Shown piece by piece: positions 13,205-21,949 of a DNA stretch of 64,000 bases. Under the pieces are notes generated by a model. The model was not told the origin of the DNA. It made no database searches and saw nothing but the letters and a program-made list of their open reading frames with translations. Numbering within the stretch: position 1 is the first letter of the stretch; each line of letters begins with the position of its first letter. The DNA is from JARRKC01 sp963723965. Its GTDB lineage: Bacteria > Acidobacteriota > UBA6911 > RPQK01 > JAPXNP01. The stretch is taken from NCBI GenBank assembly GCA_963723965.1, contig CAVRSV010000007.1, positions 496,001 to 560,000 of the forward strand. The letters run 5' to 3'. The position numbers were made by a program, and so were the translations under genes.

Positions 13205-14572
13205 CTACTCTCCCGGGCCCTGTCCCGCCTTGGGCGCCGTCCCGGGCTGGACCGGCCGGCCGATGCAGTAGTACATGAACCCCAGATCCGTCAGTTCGTC
13301 CGGGTTGTACTGGTTTCTGCCGTCGAAGATCACGGGCTGCTTGAGCGTGCGCAGAATGCGGGGAAAATCCGGGTTCCGAAAGACATTCCACTCCGTCAGC
13401 AGGAGCAGCGCGTCCGCCCCGTCCAGAGCCGCGTAGTTCGTCTTGGCGAAGCGGACACGGTCGCCGAAGATTCGTCGAGCCGCCTCGACGGCAACCGGGT
13501 CGTACGCCTGAATGACGGCACCCAACTGCAGGAGGCGCTCCAGGATAACCACGGAGGGCGCTTCGCGCATGTCATCGGTGCGCGGCTTGAAGGAGAGCCC
13601 CCAGACCGCGAAGGTCCGGTCATCGAGCACACCCGGTTCGGCGGACCGGCCCGGACAGAAATGCCGGAGGATCTTCTCGACCAGGACCAGCTTCTGGTTT
13701 TCGTTGACCTGTTCGACCGTCTTGATCAGGTCGAGCGAGTAGCCGTGTTCCTCCCCCGTGCGGATCAGCGCTTTGACATCCTTGGGGAAACACGACCCGC
13801 CGTACCCGATCCCCGGGAAGAGGAAGGTGGGGCCGATCCTGCGGTCCAGTCCGATTCCCTGACGGACGGCGTGCACGTCGGCGCCCACGGTCTCACAGAG
13901 ATTCGCGACCTCGTTCATGAAGGAGATCCGGCTCGCCAACATGCAGTTGGCCGCATACTTGCTCATCTCCGCACTGCGGTTGTCCATCAGCAAAATCGGG
14001 GCTCCCGTGCGGGTGAAGGGTGCGTAGAGTTCCTTCATCAGTTCTGCGACGCGCACATCGTCGTGGCCGATGATGACGCGGTCCGGCTTCATGAAGTCGT
14101 CGATGGCGGCACCTTCTTTGAGGAATTCGGGATTGGAGACGACGTTGAATTCGAACCGGGTATGACGGGCCACCACCTCCCGCACCCGATCCGCGGTCCC
14201 TACCGGAACGGTGCTCTTGTTGACGATGATTCGGTAACCGTCCATCGCCCGGGCAATCTCCTCGGCCGCGGTCAGAACGTAGCGCAGGTCGGAGGAGCCG
14301 TCCTCCCCGGCCGGCGTGCCGACGGCAATGAAGACGATCAGGGAACGTCGCACCGCATCCGCCAGATCGGTCGTAAAGACGAGCCGTCCCTCGCGGTTGT
14401 TGCGGACCACCATCTCTTCGAGACCCGGCTCGTAGATCGGAATCTCGCCCTTCTGCAGACGTTCGATCTTCGCCTGATCGACGTCCACACAGATCACGTC
14501 GTTTCCCGTCTCGGCGAAACAGGTCCCAGCGACGACGCCGACGTATCCGGTACCAATCACTGCCACTTTCAT
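13205..14572 (-). CDS. UDP-glucose 6-dehydrogenase
   Basis: Oxidises UDP-glucose to UDP-glucuronate with two NAD+, supplying a precursor for acidic polysaccharide. It has 455 residues, typical of the Ugd/TuaD family. The N-terminal Rossmann motif is MKVAVIGTGYVGVVAGTCFAETG. The catalytic region is FLFPGIGYGGSCFPKDVKAL, with the active-site cysteine in GGSCFPKD. The third domain contains VWGLSFKPRTDDMREAPS. The ATG at 14572 has GAGGAGG seven bases upstream. It is the last gene of the minus-strand part of sugar cluster 1. The enzyme class is secure; whether it should be called ugd, udg or tuaD cannot be decided here. Confidence 0.95.
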   Translation of the reverse strand: MKVAVIGTGYVGVVAGTCFAETGNDVICVDVDQAKIERLQKGEIPIYEPGLEEMVVRNNREGRLVFTTDLADAVRRSLIVFIAVGTPAGEDGSSDLRYVLTAAEEIARAMDGYRIIVNKSTVPVGTADRVREVVARHTRFEFNVVSNPEFLKEGAAIDDFMKPDRVIIGHDDVRVAELMKELYAPFTRTGAPILLMDNRSAEMSKYAANCMLASRISFMNEVANLCETVGADVHAVRQGIGLDRRIGPTFLFPGIGYGGSCFPKDVKALIRTGEEHGYSLDLIKTVEQVNENQKLVLVEKILRHFCPGRSAEPGVLDDRTFAVWGLSFKPRTDDMREAPSVVILERLLQLGAVIQAYDPVAVEAARRIFGDRVRFAKTNYAALDGADALLLLTEWNVFRNPDFPRILRTLKQPVIFDGRNQYNPDELTDLGFMYYCIGRPVQPGTAPKAGQGPGE

Positions 14573-14690
14573 CCAACTGCCTCCTCACATCCGGACCCGA
14601 TCGGACCGAACCCGATCGAAGTCCCGGATCCCCATCGACTCCTGATCCCGGGCGAAACACGGTGAATCGGGGTCTCGGTGTTCTCCACGG

Positions 14691-15674
14691 TCAGCTGTCC
14701 CAGCTTGCGTGCACCATGATGCTGCCGCCTCGACCGAGCTTTGCTTCGGCCCAGGCGAACAGCTGAGCCGGAAGAACGAGCCCCGTAAACAATGCCTCCC
14801 GCAACGCCTCCGCCCGTACTCGTCCCCCTCGAGCCCGGGCGCGCACACGGCTGGAGACCGGCTCCAGTCCCGGCAGCAGACTGGCGACCAGAGCCGGCGC
14901 GTTGTCGCGCACCGAGAAGTGCCGGACGCGCTGGATCCGAAACCCGGCCCGGCCCAGCAGGTAGAGGAGCGAGTAGGACGTATAGTTGCACAGATGGCGC
15001 GGGCAATCCAACCCGTACCAGCGACGGCCCAGGAGCCTCGCTTGCCAACTGCTCCGGTTCGGCACCTGAACGATGAGATGGCCCGGCTTTCTCATCAGTT
15101 TCTGGACCTTTCGGAGATATCTGAAGGGGTCGACCACGTGCTCGAGGACGTGAAACAGAGTGACGATGTCGAACCGGTCGGCGTCGTCCACCTCGAACGT
15201 GCTCTCATCTCCGGCGGTGATCCAGTGGTTCCCTTCCCGATGAGCCAGTTCCACCGCACGCTCGGATGTCTCGAGACCCCAGGCGTCGAATCCGGCCTCC
15301 CGTGCCAGGCGAACGAACAACCCGCCACCACAACCGATGTCCAGTAACCGCAGGTCCCGCTGCGCCGTGAACACCCGCTCCAGGAAGCGGACATGGTCGT
15401 GCCGCACCATCCATTCCCGGTAGCCGCGCTCGAGGCTGGACAGCAAGCCATCCTTCGCCTCCCACCAGTAGTCGTCGGGATAGAACTCTCCCAGACGATC
15501 CTTCACTTGCGAGCTGTCCTGGAACAAGAGGCCGCAACCGGCGCATTCGAAGACCGGGAAGCTCTCTTCGGTGGTCGCGAAGAACCGATCCGACAGCTCC
15601 CACTTCAGCCGGGCATCCGGGTATTCGCACACAGGGCACAACATCGTGGAATTCTCAGCTCCCGTCCGCTTCAC
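14691..15674 (-). CDS. Class I SAM-dependent methyltransferase with N-terminal zinc-finger-like segment
   Basis: Probable methyltransferase of about 320 residues. The N-terminus carries a CPVCEYPD...FECAGCGLLFQD cysteine quartet (CxxC twice), typical of sugar- or lipid-modifying methyltransferases in surface polysaccharide clusters. The SAM-binding motif is LLDIGCGGGLFVRLAREAG, followed by DIVTLFHVLEHVVDP. The GTG at 15674 overlaps the upstream glycosyltransferase stop by four bases; an ATG at 15644, just before the cysteine pair, is an alternative start with a poorly spaced ribosome site. The substrate is unknown. Confidence 0.85.
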   Translation of the reverse strand: MKRTGAENSTMLCPVCEYPDARLKWELSDRFFATTEESFPVFECAGCGLLFQDSSQVKDRLGEFYPDDYWWEAKDGLLSSLERGYREWMVRHDHVRFLERVFTAQRDLRLLDIGCGGGLFVRLAREAGFDAWGLETSERAVELAHREGNHWITAGDESTFEVDDADRFDIVTLFHVLEHVVDPFRYLRKVQKLMRKPGHLIVQVPNRSSWQARLLGRRWYGLDCPRHLCNYTSYSLLYLLGRAGFRIQRVRHFSVRDNAPALVASLLPGLEPVSSRVRARARGGRVRAEALREALFTGLVLPAQLFAWAEAKLGRGGSIMVHASWDS

Positions 15675-16366
15675 CGCTTCCGGGTCTTCCGGCTTGCGAC
15701 CAGCCGTTTCTTGAGCAGGAAGGAGAGGTTTCTCCAGCCGTCCCGCCAGGGCCTCAGTTTTTTCTCGCCCGCTCGGTTCGAGAACCGGATGGGAATCTCG
15801 CGGAAACCGATCTCAGGTTTGAGAATGGCTTCGAGCTTGATCTCCTCTGAAAAGGCCATGCCGTCGCTGACCAGGTCCATCTTCTCCAGCGTGTCCTTGT
15901 AGAAGATCCACATTCCCGACTGAGAATCGCGAATCCAGCGAAAGAACAGAATCGACGCCGCGAGGCTCAGCATCCGGTTCCCCCACAGGTTGATCCGCGA
16001 CATCGAATCGGGATCGGTAATCGGAAACCGGGAGGCCGATACGAATCCGACGCGCGCGTGCAGGAGCGCTTCGACGAGATAGGAAAGAGCGTCAACCGGG
16101 TAGGAGTGGTCCCCGTCGAGTGTGACGATGATGTCTCCCTTGGCGCGGAACAAGCCGGCCTTGTAGGCCCGTCCGTAGCCGCGCAGGCTCTCGTGGATGA
16201 CGGTCGCACCCAACTCGCGGGCAATCACGGCCGTTCCGTCCGTCGAGTTGTTGTCCACGACCAGGACCTCGTCGACGAACTCCGGTATACGACGCAGGAC
16301 CTGCCCGATGCCGGCCGCCTCGTTCAGACACGGAATCACAACCGTAATTTCGTGTCCCTTGTACAT
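15671..16366 (-). CDS. Glycosyltransferase family 2 (dolichyl-phosphate mannose synthase-like)
   Basis: A 231-residue GT-A fold enzyme. Motifs are VVIPCLNEAAGIGQVL, VDNNSTDGTAVIA (nucleotide sugar binding) and TLDGDHSYPVDAL, which holds the metal-binding D-x-D. The hydrophobic stretch near residues 130-145 may touch the membrane. It resembles enzymes that place a sugar on polyprenyl phosphate or a lipid carrier. It ends in an ATGA/GTGA-type overlap with the methyltransferase. The donor and acceptor are unknown. Confidence 0.88.
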   Translation of the reverse strand: MYKGHEITVVIPCLNEAAGIGQVLRRIPEFVDEVLVVDNNSTDGTAVIARELGATVIHESLRGYGRAYKAGLFRAKGDIIVTLDGDHSYPVDALSYLVEALLHARVGFVSASRFPITDPDSMSRINLWGNRMLSLAASILFFRWIRDSQSGMWIFYKDTLEKMDLVSDGMAFSEEIKLEAILKPEIGFREIPIRFSNRAGEKKLRPWRDGWRNLSFLLKKRLVASRKTRKR

Positions 16367-16406
16367 TCCATGACCCTCGAATGATGACCGCTTTCAGGAT
16401 GCCGCC

Positions 16407-18587
16407 TCAGGGCTGACTCTGGGCGCCAATGACATGCGCGCCGCCCGAAGACTGCAAACCGGCCAGCGCTTCACGACTCTTCCGGCCCCAACTGCCCGAC
16501 GGGTCCTGCGTCATCGACTGCTCGAGCGCCGATCTGGCCTCGGACAGCTTCCCCTGCCGGACGAGAAGTGTCCCCAAATTATAGTAGTTCTTAGCGGACG
16601 GCGAGATCCGGTTGAGTTCGTGGTAGGCCGCCACCGCTTCCTCCAGGCGACCTGTCTTTTCGAAGCAGACTGCCACTTCCTCCGCCGCAGACTGCCGGAG
16701 GGCGGATTCGTTCAACAGCTGGAACGCCCGGTAGTAGGAAGGAATGGCCTGGGCATACTGGCCCTCCAGATACAGGGAATGTCCGTACCAGTAGAGACCC
16801 TTCGGCTCGTTCGGGAAACTCGCCACATAGCGGCGCAGCCGCTGGACTGCCGTTGGATAATCTCCCGCATCGACGGCGAGCAGGCCCAGATTGAACCAGA
16901 TCCGCTGAACGTCGAAGCGGGGATCGGGAAGGGACAGACCCTTTCGGTACAACTCCTCCGCGGTGGCCCGGGCAGCCCGCGCCTGGGCATTTTGTCCGCG
17001 CCCTTCGTCGATGATCGCCATCTCCTTGTAGGTGTTGGCGAGATTGCTGTAAGTGAACGGGTTCTTGCCGTCCAACTCGAGGGCCTTGCGCAGATCCCCC
17101 TGGGCCTCCCTGAAGAGCTGCTCCGCCTGGGCGATACGACCGGCCTGGCGCTGCCGCTGCGCGACCAGAAAGTACATGCCTCCGAGATTGCCATAGGGGA
17201 GCGCCCGTTCCGGAGCGAGCTCGATGGCCCTGCGCGTCAGTTGTATCCCATCCTGAAACCGGCCCTGATCGAAATAGGTCTGCCCCAGGTTGGCATTGGC
17301 ACGGTAGGACCCCGGCGCCATCCGTAACGTGGCTTCCCACAAGGTCTGCCGATCCTTCCAATCGCCGTTCCGATCGATCACCATTCCGGCAAACACGACC
17401 GCCACGACGGCGGCGGCGGCTCCCATGACTTTCCAGGCGGGTCGCGATTCCAGCCCCTGCACCAGGCCGGCGGTGACGATGGCGGCACCTATCAGGGGAA
17501 CATACAGGAAATGGTCCGCCGCCAGTTCGTGAAACGGTATGAGCTGGATGACCGGCGCGATGGCAACCGCAAACCAGAGCATGCCCACCGAGATCAGGGG
17601 CCGACGCGAGAACAGCCAGAGAGCCGCAAAGAGAAAGGCGGCCATGAAGAGCACGGCGGCCAGTGTGGCCGGTTCGAACAGACCCGTCGAGACGGGAAAG
17701 ACGTGGCCCGTGTAATCCGCCAGCAGCGGATAGGGTACGAAGACGAGGCGGACGTAGTGGAAGAAGAGTTTGAAGGCGGTCCCCAGGTTGGTTTCGAAGG
17801 AGCCGCCCCAGTAGCCGAGCATCCGGCTGGCCTTCGCCACGAAGAGCGCGTAGAAAAGCCCCAGGGAAGCCAAGACGATGAACAAGCCATAGAGAACGGG
17901 ACTCGAGCGCAGCGCCCTCCAGGCGGCCAGGGTGATGGGCCGTGCCGTTCCGGAGGCCCGGCCGCTCTGGTAGGCATCGACGAGCAGCAGGAGAGCCGGG
18001 AAGACGATGGCGACTTCTTTCGAAAGGACACCCAGCAAGAAGCACAGCCCCGCCAGGCCGGCGCTCAACCAGCGGCGTTTCGCGTTCCTCCTGAAGCGCA
18101 GGTACAAAAGCATGGCCAGCAGCATGAACAGTCCGGCCAGCAGGTCCTTTCTCCCCGAGATGTAGGCCACTGCGGCGGTCTGGGCCGGATGAACGGCAAA
18201 CAGCAAGGTACCGAGACCGGCGGCTTTGTTGGATCCGGTCAGCCACCAGAGCAGCTTGAACAGAAGAAACACGTTGCCCGCGTGCAGGAGGACGCTCACC
18301 AGGTGGTAGCCGAAGGGATTCTCGCCTCCGATAGCATAGTTGAGGGCATAGGTCAGGGTGCGGACGGGGCGATAGCCCGATCGAAACAGAATGCCGAACC
18401 AGTCCAGACTGCGCACCAGAGGGTTCTGCGTAATCAGGGTCAGGTCGTCGAAAACGAAACGGTGGCCCAGGGTATTCAAATAGAGGATGATCGCGAACAG
18501 AACCAGGCCCGCCGCAACCCACTCGTTGGGCCGCTCGACGGTTGTCGCCGGCTGCCGCGGTCTACTCGATTTGCGCTTGCGTCCCAT
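16407..18587 (-). CDS. Polytopic GT-C-like membrane protein with C-terminal TPR repeats (TMTC-like)
   Basis: A 726-residue protein with a two-part build. The N-terminal ~400 residues hold about ten membrane segments; the first periplasmic loop carries FVFDDLTLITQNPLV, resembling the acidic-pair loop of the GT-C (PMT/TMTC) glycosyltransferases. The C-terminal ~310 residues are soluble tetratricopeptide repeats (for example YRANANLGQTYFDQGRFQDG). The family is known for O-mannosylation in eukaryotes; the bacterial members are poorly characterised. Its start overlaps the end of the upstream GT4 gene by 26 bases. I infer a role in glycosylating surface material; the acceptor is unknown. Confidence 0.8.
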   Translation of the reverse strand: MGRKRKSSRPRQPATTVERPNEWVAAGLVLFAIILYLNTLGHRFVFDDLTLITQNPLVRSLDWFGILFRSGYRPVRTLTYALNYAIGGENPFGYHLVSVLLHAGNVFLLFKLLWWLTGSNKAAGLGTLLFAVHPAQTAAVAYISGRKDLLAGLFMLLAMLLYLRFRRNAKRRWLSAGLAGLCFLLGVLSKEVAIVFPALLLLVDAYQSGRASGTARPITLAAWRALRSSPVLYGLFIVLASLGLFYALFVAKASRMLGYWGGSFETNLGTAFKLFFHYVRLVFVPYPLLADYTGHVFPVSTGLFEPATLAAVLFMAAFLFAALWLFSRRPLISVGMLWFAVAIAPVIQLIPFHELAADHFLYVPLIGAAIVTAGLVQGLESRPAWKVMGAAAAVVAVVFAGMVIDRNGDWKDRQTLWEATLRMAPGSYRANANLGQTYFDQGRFQDGIQLTRRAIELAPERALPYGNLGGMYFLVAQRQRQAGRIAQAEQLFREAQGDLRKALELDGKNPFTYSNLANTYKEMAIIDEGRGQNAQARAARATAEELYRKGLSLPDPRFDVQRIWFNLGLLAVDAGDYPTAVQRLRRYVASFPNEPKGLYWYGHSLYLEGQYAQAIPSYYRAFQLLNESALRQSAAEEVAVCFEKTGRLEEAVAAYHELNRISPSAKNYYNLGTLLVRQGKLSEARSALEQSMTQDPSGSWGRKSREALAGLQSSGGAHVIGAQSQP

Positions 18588-19746
18588 CGATCCTCGTCCC
18601 GGATTTCAGCATTCGGCAAAGTTCCTCAATCGCCGTCACGACCTGTTCCCACGTGAGGCGGGTCCGGAATTCGAGAATATTCTTCCGGAATTCCTCCCGC
18701 CTGCGCTCTCTAAAATACCTGATGATTGCCCCGGCCAGCGCCTCGGCGTCGAGGGGCGGCACCAGATAGCCGGTCTTCCCTTCAATGACGACTTCCGAAA
18801 GCCCGCCCACATCGGTGGCCACAACGGGAACCTCGAACTGGTAGGCGACCGGAACGACGCCACTTTGCGTGGCCTCGACATAGGGCAGGACCACCAGATC
18901 GGCCGCGCGGAAAATCGCCGGCACCTCCTCGTTGGGAATGTAATGGTCCCGCCACTCCAGGCAGTCGTCGAGACCGAGACGACGAGCCAGGCTGCGATAG
19001 GGCCCGGGAGCCATGTAGAATTCTCCGGCGATGACGGCGCGGAAATCCAGCTCCCGACGAACCAGGGCCAGGGCCTTCAGAAAGGTCTCCAGTCCCTTGT
19101 ATCGACGGATCTTGCCGAAGAACAGCAGGCTCGGAAGATCCCTTCGGTCGGGCGCCGCGGCGGCAACAGCGTCCCCGTCCCACTGGCTGTAGAAATCGTA
19201 GAGGGGATGGTAGACCTTTCGAACCAGTCCCCGGGGATTCAGCCTTTCGACCACCGGAATGAGGCCCGTCGCCTGCACCAAGAAACCATCGGCATGCCGG
19301 AATGCCCCTCGTGTCAACTGTCGCTCCACCCCTCCTCGACCGGGCACCTGCGATTCACGATGGGACAACACATTGTGGCAAAGGAAGATCACGGGCGTTC
19401 TGCGGACCTTCCGAACCGAACGGATCACGGCCCGGTAGGCCGGCCCGAAAAAGGGCTGCCACCACTGGAAGACGATCACGTCCGGGGCGTGCTCGCAGAT
19501 TCGGGCCGCCGTCTTTCTCCAACTCCCCGGGGAGATCGAATCCAGCAAGGGTTCACAGGGGACTTTCAGTGGAGAACGGCTTCGATCGTGCTGCGTGAGT
19601 CCGGGAAAGAACAGGTCCGGATACTGCCGTCGGAATGAGATCAGGTGTACCTCGTGTCGAAGGTCAAGGGCTCGGTACAGGGAGGCCGTATACTGTGCAA
19701 TTCCCCCGCGGTGGGGATGCGCGGGGCCGACCAAAACCACTCGCAT
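18562..19746 (-). CDS. Glycosyltransferase family 4
   Basis: A 394-residue GT-B enzyme. The ATG at 19746 starts MRVVLVGPAHPHRGGIAQYT, the usual GT4 N-terminus with the glycine loop; an in-frame extension to 20040 has no homology to GT4 and is ignored. The C-terminal donor domain has LLFFGKIRRYKGLETFLKAL and then the E-x7-E region (YVEATQSGVVPVAYQFEVPVVATDVGGLSEVV). The last 26 bases overlap the next gene. It very likely extends the polysaccharide; linkage and sugar are unknown. Confidence 0.9.
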   Translation of the reverse strand: MRVVLVGPAHPHRGGIAQYTASLYRALDLRHEVHLISFRRQYPDLFFPGLTQHDRSRSPLKVPCEPLLDSISPGSWRKTAARICEHAPDVIVFQWWQPFFGPAYRAVIRSVRKVRRTPVIFLCHNVLSHRESQVPGRGGVERQLTRGAFRHADGFLVQATGLIPVVERLNPRGLVRKVYHPLYDFYSQWDGDAVAAAAPDRRDLPSLLFFGKIRRYKGLETFLKALALVRRELDFRAVIAGEFYMAPGPYRSLARRLGLDDCLEWRDHYIPNEEVPAIFRAADLVVLPYVEATQSGVVPVAYQFEVPVVATDVGGLSEVVIEGKTGYLVPPLDAEALAGAIIRYFRERRREEFRKNILEFRTRLTWEQVVTAIEELCRMLKSGTRIDGTQAQIE

Positions 19747-19805
19747 GGTCCAATCCTGCTCGAAGAGTCGCCGGGGAACAACACCCATTTCCGTGGCTGC
19801 GGATC

Positions 19806-20805
19806 TCACGGGCGAATGCTGCCGGCGGTCTGCCTGCGGAGCTCCTGCTGCGCCTCGGGAGTCTCGCTCTTTTCCCCCCGCTCGAGAATCTCCCGGATCG
19901 AATAGTCCTCGTCCCGGCGGGCGCTGTAAGCCAGCATCTCCGCCATTAATCCGAAAAAGATGAACTGCATCCCCACGATGAGCAGCAAGATCCCCAGCAG
20001 CAGGATCGGACGGTCGCCGATCCAACGACCGAAGAGCCACCCAATCGACAGGTAGAGCTCGATCACAAAGCCGCTCAGCAGCATCAATCCACCGAAAACA
20101 CCAAAGGCATGAAGCGGCTTCCGGTTGTAGCGGGTCAGCATGATTACCGTTAACAGGTCGAAGAACCCGCCAAAAAGACGGGTGACCCCGTATTTGCTCT
20201 GGCCGTACGGACGCCGGCGATGCTCGACCACCACTTCCCCCACGCGAAAGCCGCGATAGCTGGCCAGAACAGGAATATAGCGATGCATCTCTCCGTACAG
20301 CCGGATCTCTTCGACGACCTCACGCCGATAGGCCTTGAATCCGCAGTTCATGTCGTGCAGCGGGACACCCGTCAGCAGGGAGGTAACGAAATTGAAGATC
20401 CGAGAGGGAAGCCGCTTGCTGATCGGATCGTACCGGACCTTCTTCCAGCCGGAGACGAGATCGTAGCCGGCTTCGAGTTTCTCGAGGAGCTTGTGCATCT
20501 CCGCCGGTTGATCCTGGAGATCCGCATCGATGGTCACGATCACATCGCCCCGCGCCATATCGAAAGCCGGCCGACAGCGCAGCGGCCTTGCCGAAATTGC
20601 GCCGGAACCGAACGATACGGATGCTCGCGTCGCGGCGCTGGAGTTCCCGAAGGATCTCGATGCTGCCGTCTCGACTCCCATCATCCACGAAAATGATCTC
20701 GCTGCGCACCTTCAGTTGCTCGAGTTGCGCCTGAAGTGCATCGTACAGCTCCGGCAACGATTCACGTTCGTTGTAAACGGGGACAATGATCGAGAGTGTT
20801 CTCAT
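19806..20805 (-). pseudogene. Glycosyltransferase family 2 with two C-terminal membrane helices, single frameshift
   Basis: The two halves match one GtrB/ArnC-type protein of about 332 residues. From the ATG at 20805 the first frame reads MRTLSIIVPVYNERESLPEL through VDDGSRDGS to NFGKAAALSAGF. The second frame continues DMARGDVIVTIDADLQDQP to the C-terminus, including two membrane helices (LMLLSGFVIELYLSIGWLF and ILLLGILLLIVGMQFIFFG). The break is one extra base near 20562-20566 in GGCTTTCGAT, where GGCTTCGAT would restore G-F-D. Such enzymes transfer a sugar to undecaprenyl phosphate. All motifs are kept, so a sequence error or very recent mutation is likely. Confidence 0.85.
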
Positions 20806-20836
20806 CGTGTACGCTCTGATCCCGCGCGAAGTCTGA

Positions 20837-20864
20837 ATTATAGCATTCAGTCACCCCAGCCCAA
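20837..20864 (-). promoter_or_regulatory. Putative promoter for the minus-strand half of sugar cluster 1
   Basis: On the minus strand TTGGGC (20859-20864) and a perfect TATAAT (20837-20842) are 16 bases apart, 32 bases ahead of the ATG at 20805. The downstream genes (GT2, GT4, TPR membrane protein, GT2, methyltransferase, ugd) are close or overlapping, so this could drive all six. Confidence 0.6.
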
Positions 20865-20953
20865 CCTCGGCAGCCAGATTGCTGGTACTTTACCGATCCT
20901 TCCAGTATCGTGTGACTTCAACCGGGCGGTGTTCACCGGAGGCGGCGGAGGCG

Positions 20954-21949
20954 ATGAGAATCCTGATCACGGGCGGCGCGGGCTTCATTGGTTCACATCT
21001 GGCCGAACATCTGCTGGAACTCGGCCACTCGGTCTACATCATCGATGACCTGTCAACGGGTCAGATCGAAAACGTCCTTCATCTGAAGCCGCACCCGCGC
21101 TTTCAGTGCACCATCGAATCGATCATGAACATTCCCGTCACCGCCGAGCTGGTCGACCTGTGCGACGTGGTGTTTCACGCGGCGGCGGCCGTCGGAGTGC
21201 GTCTGATCGTCGAAAGCCCGGTCCGAACCATCGAGACCAACATCCGAGGGACGGAGATCATCCTGCAGTTGGCGGCCAAGAAGCGGAAGAAGGTCGTCAT
21301 CTTCTCGACGTCCGAGGTCTACGGCAAGGCGAGCAAGGTTCCCTTCTCCGAGGACGACGACCTCGTGCTCGGCCCCACGAGCCGCGGACGATGGAGCTAT
21401 GCCTGCAGCAAGGCCATCGACGAGTTCCTGGCCCTGGCCTACTTTCGCGAGAAGGGTCTGCCCGTGGCGGTGGTCCGCCTGTTCAACACCGTCGGACCGC
21501 GCCAGACGGGCCGCTACGGAATGGTCCTGCCGACTTTTGTCCGCCAGGCGCTGGAGTCCCAGGATTTGACCGTCTTCGGCGACGGCAGTCAGTCCCGCTG
21601 CTTCTCACATGTCTCCGACATCGTCGGCGCCCTGGCTCGGCTGGTCGACTGTGAAGAGGCGATCGGCGGCGTCTTCAACATCGGCAACGACGAGGAGATC
21701 ACCATCGCAGGACTCGCCGAGAAGGTGATTCAGCTCTCGGGGAGCCCCTCGAAGATTCGATTGATTCCCTACGACCAGGCATACGCCGTGGGATTCGAAG
21801 ACATGCCCCGGCGCGTACCGGATTTGAGCAGAATTCGCGCGACGATTGGCTACGAGCCCCGGATGGACCTCGATGCCACCGTACAGCAGTGTCGTCGAGC
21901 ACTATCGACAGAAGCCGGGAATTCCGAGTTTCGAGTTCCTGGTTCCTAG
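20954..21949 (+). CDS. NAD-dependent epimerase/dehydratase (nucleotide-sugar modifying)
   Basis: A 331-residue extended short-chain dehydrogenase acting on a nucleotide sugar. The ATG at 20954 starts the Rossmann motif MRILITGGAGFIGSHLAEHL. The catalytic triad is visible as the serine/threonine in IFSTSEVYG and the Y-x3-K in YACSK. The end (LTVFGDGSQSRCFSHVSDIVGAL) is typical of GDP-mannose dehydratase, UDP-glucose epimerase and UDP-glucuronate decarboxylase relatives. The presence of UDP-glucose dehydrogenase nearby makes a UDP-glucuronate decarboxylase or epimerase role attractive, but this is inference. The last ten residues derive from a short dispersed repeat. The gene is alone on its strand. 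Confidence 0.88.
   Translation: MRILITGGAGFIGSHLAEHLLELGHSVYIIDDLSTGQIENVLHLKPHPRFQCTIESIMNIPVTAELVDLCDVVFHAAAAVGVRLIVESPVRTIETNIRGTEIILQLAAKKRKKVVIFSTSEVYGKASKVPFSEDDDLVLGPTSRGRWSYACSKAIDEFLALAYFREKGLPVAVVRLFNTVGPRQTGRYGMVLPTFVRQALESQDLTVFGDGSQSRCFSHVSDIVGALARLVDCEEAIGGVFNIGNDEEITIAGLAEKVIQLSGSPSKIRLIPYDQAYAVGFEDMPRRVPDLSRIRATIGYEPRMDLDATVQQCRRALSTEAGNSEFRVPGS
21926..21949. repeat. Short dispersed repeat, copy 2
   Basis: Matches 12846-12869 at 22 of 24 positions. Here it forms the last codons and the stop of the epimerase gene (tail SEFRVPGS), suggesting it was inserted at, or grew into, the gene end. Confidence 0.4.
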
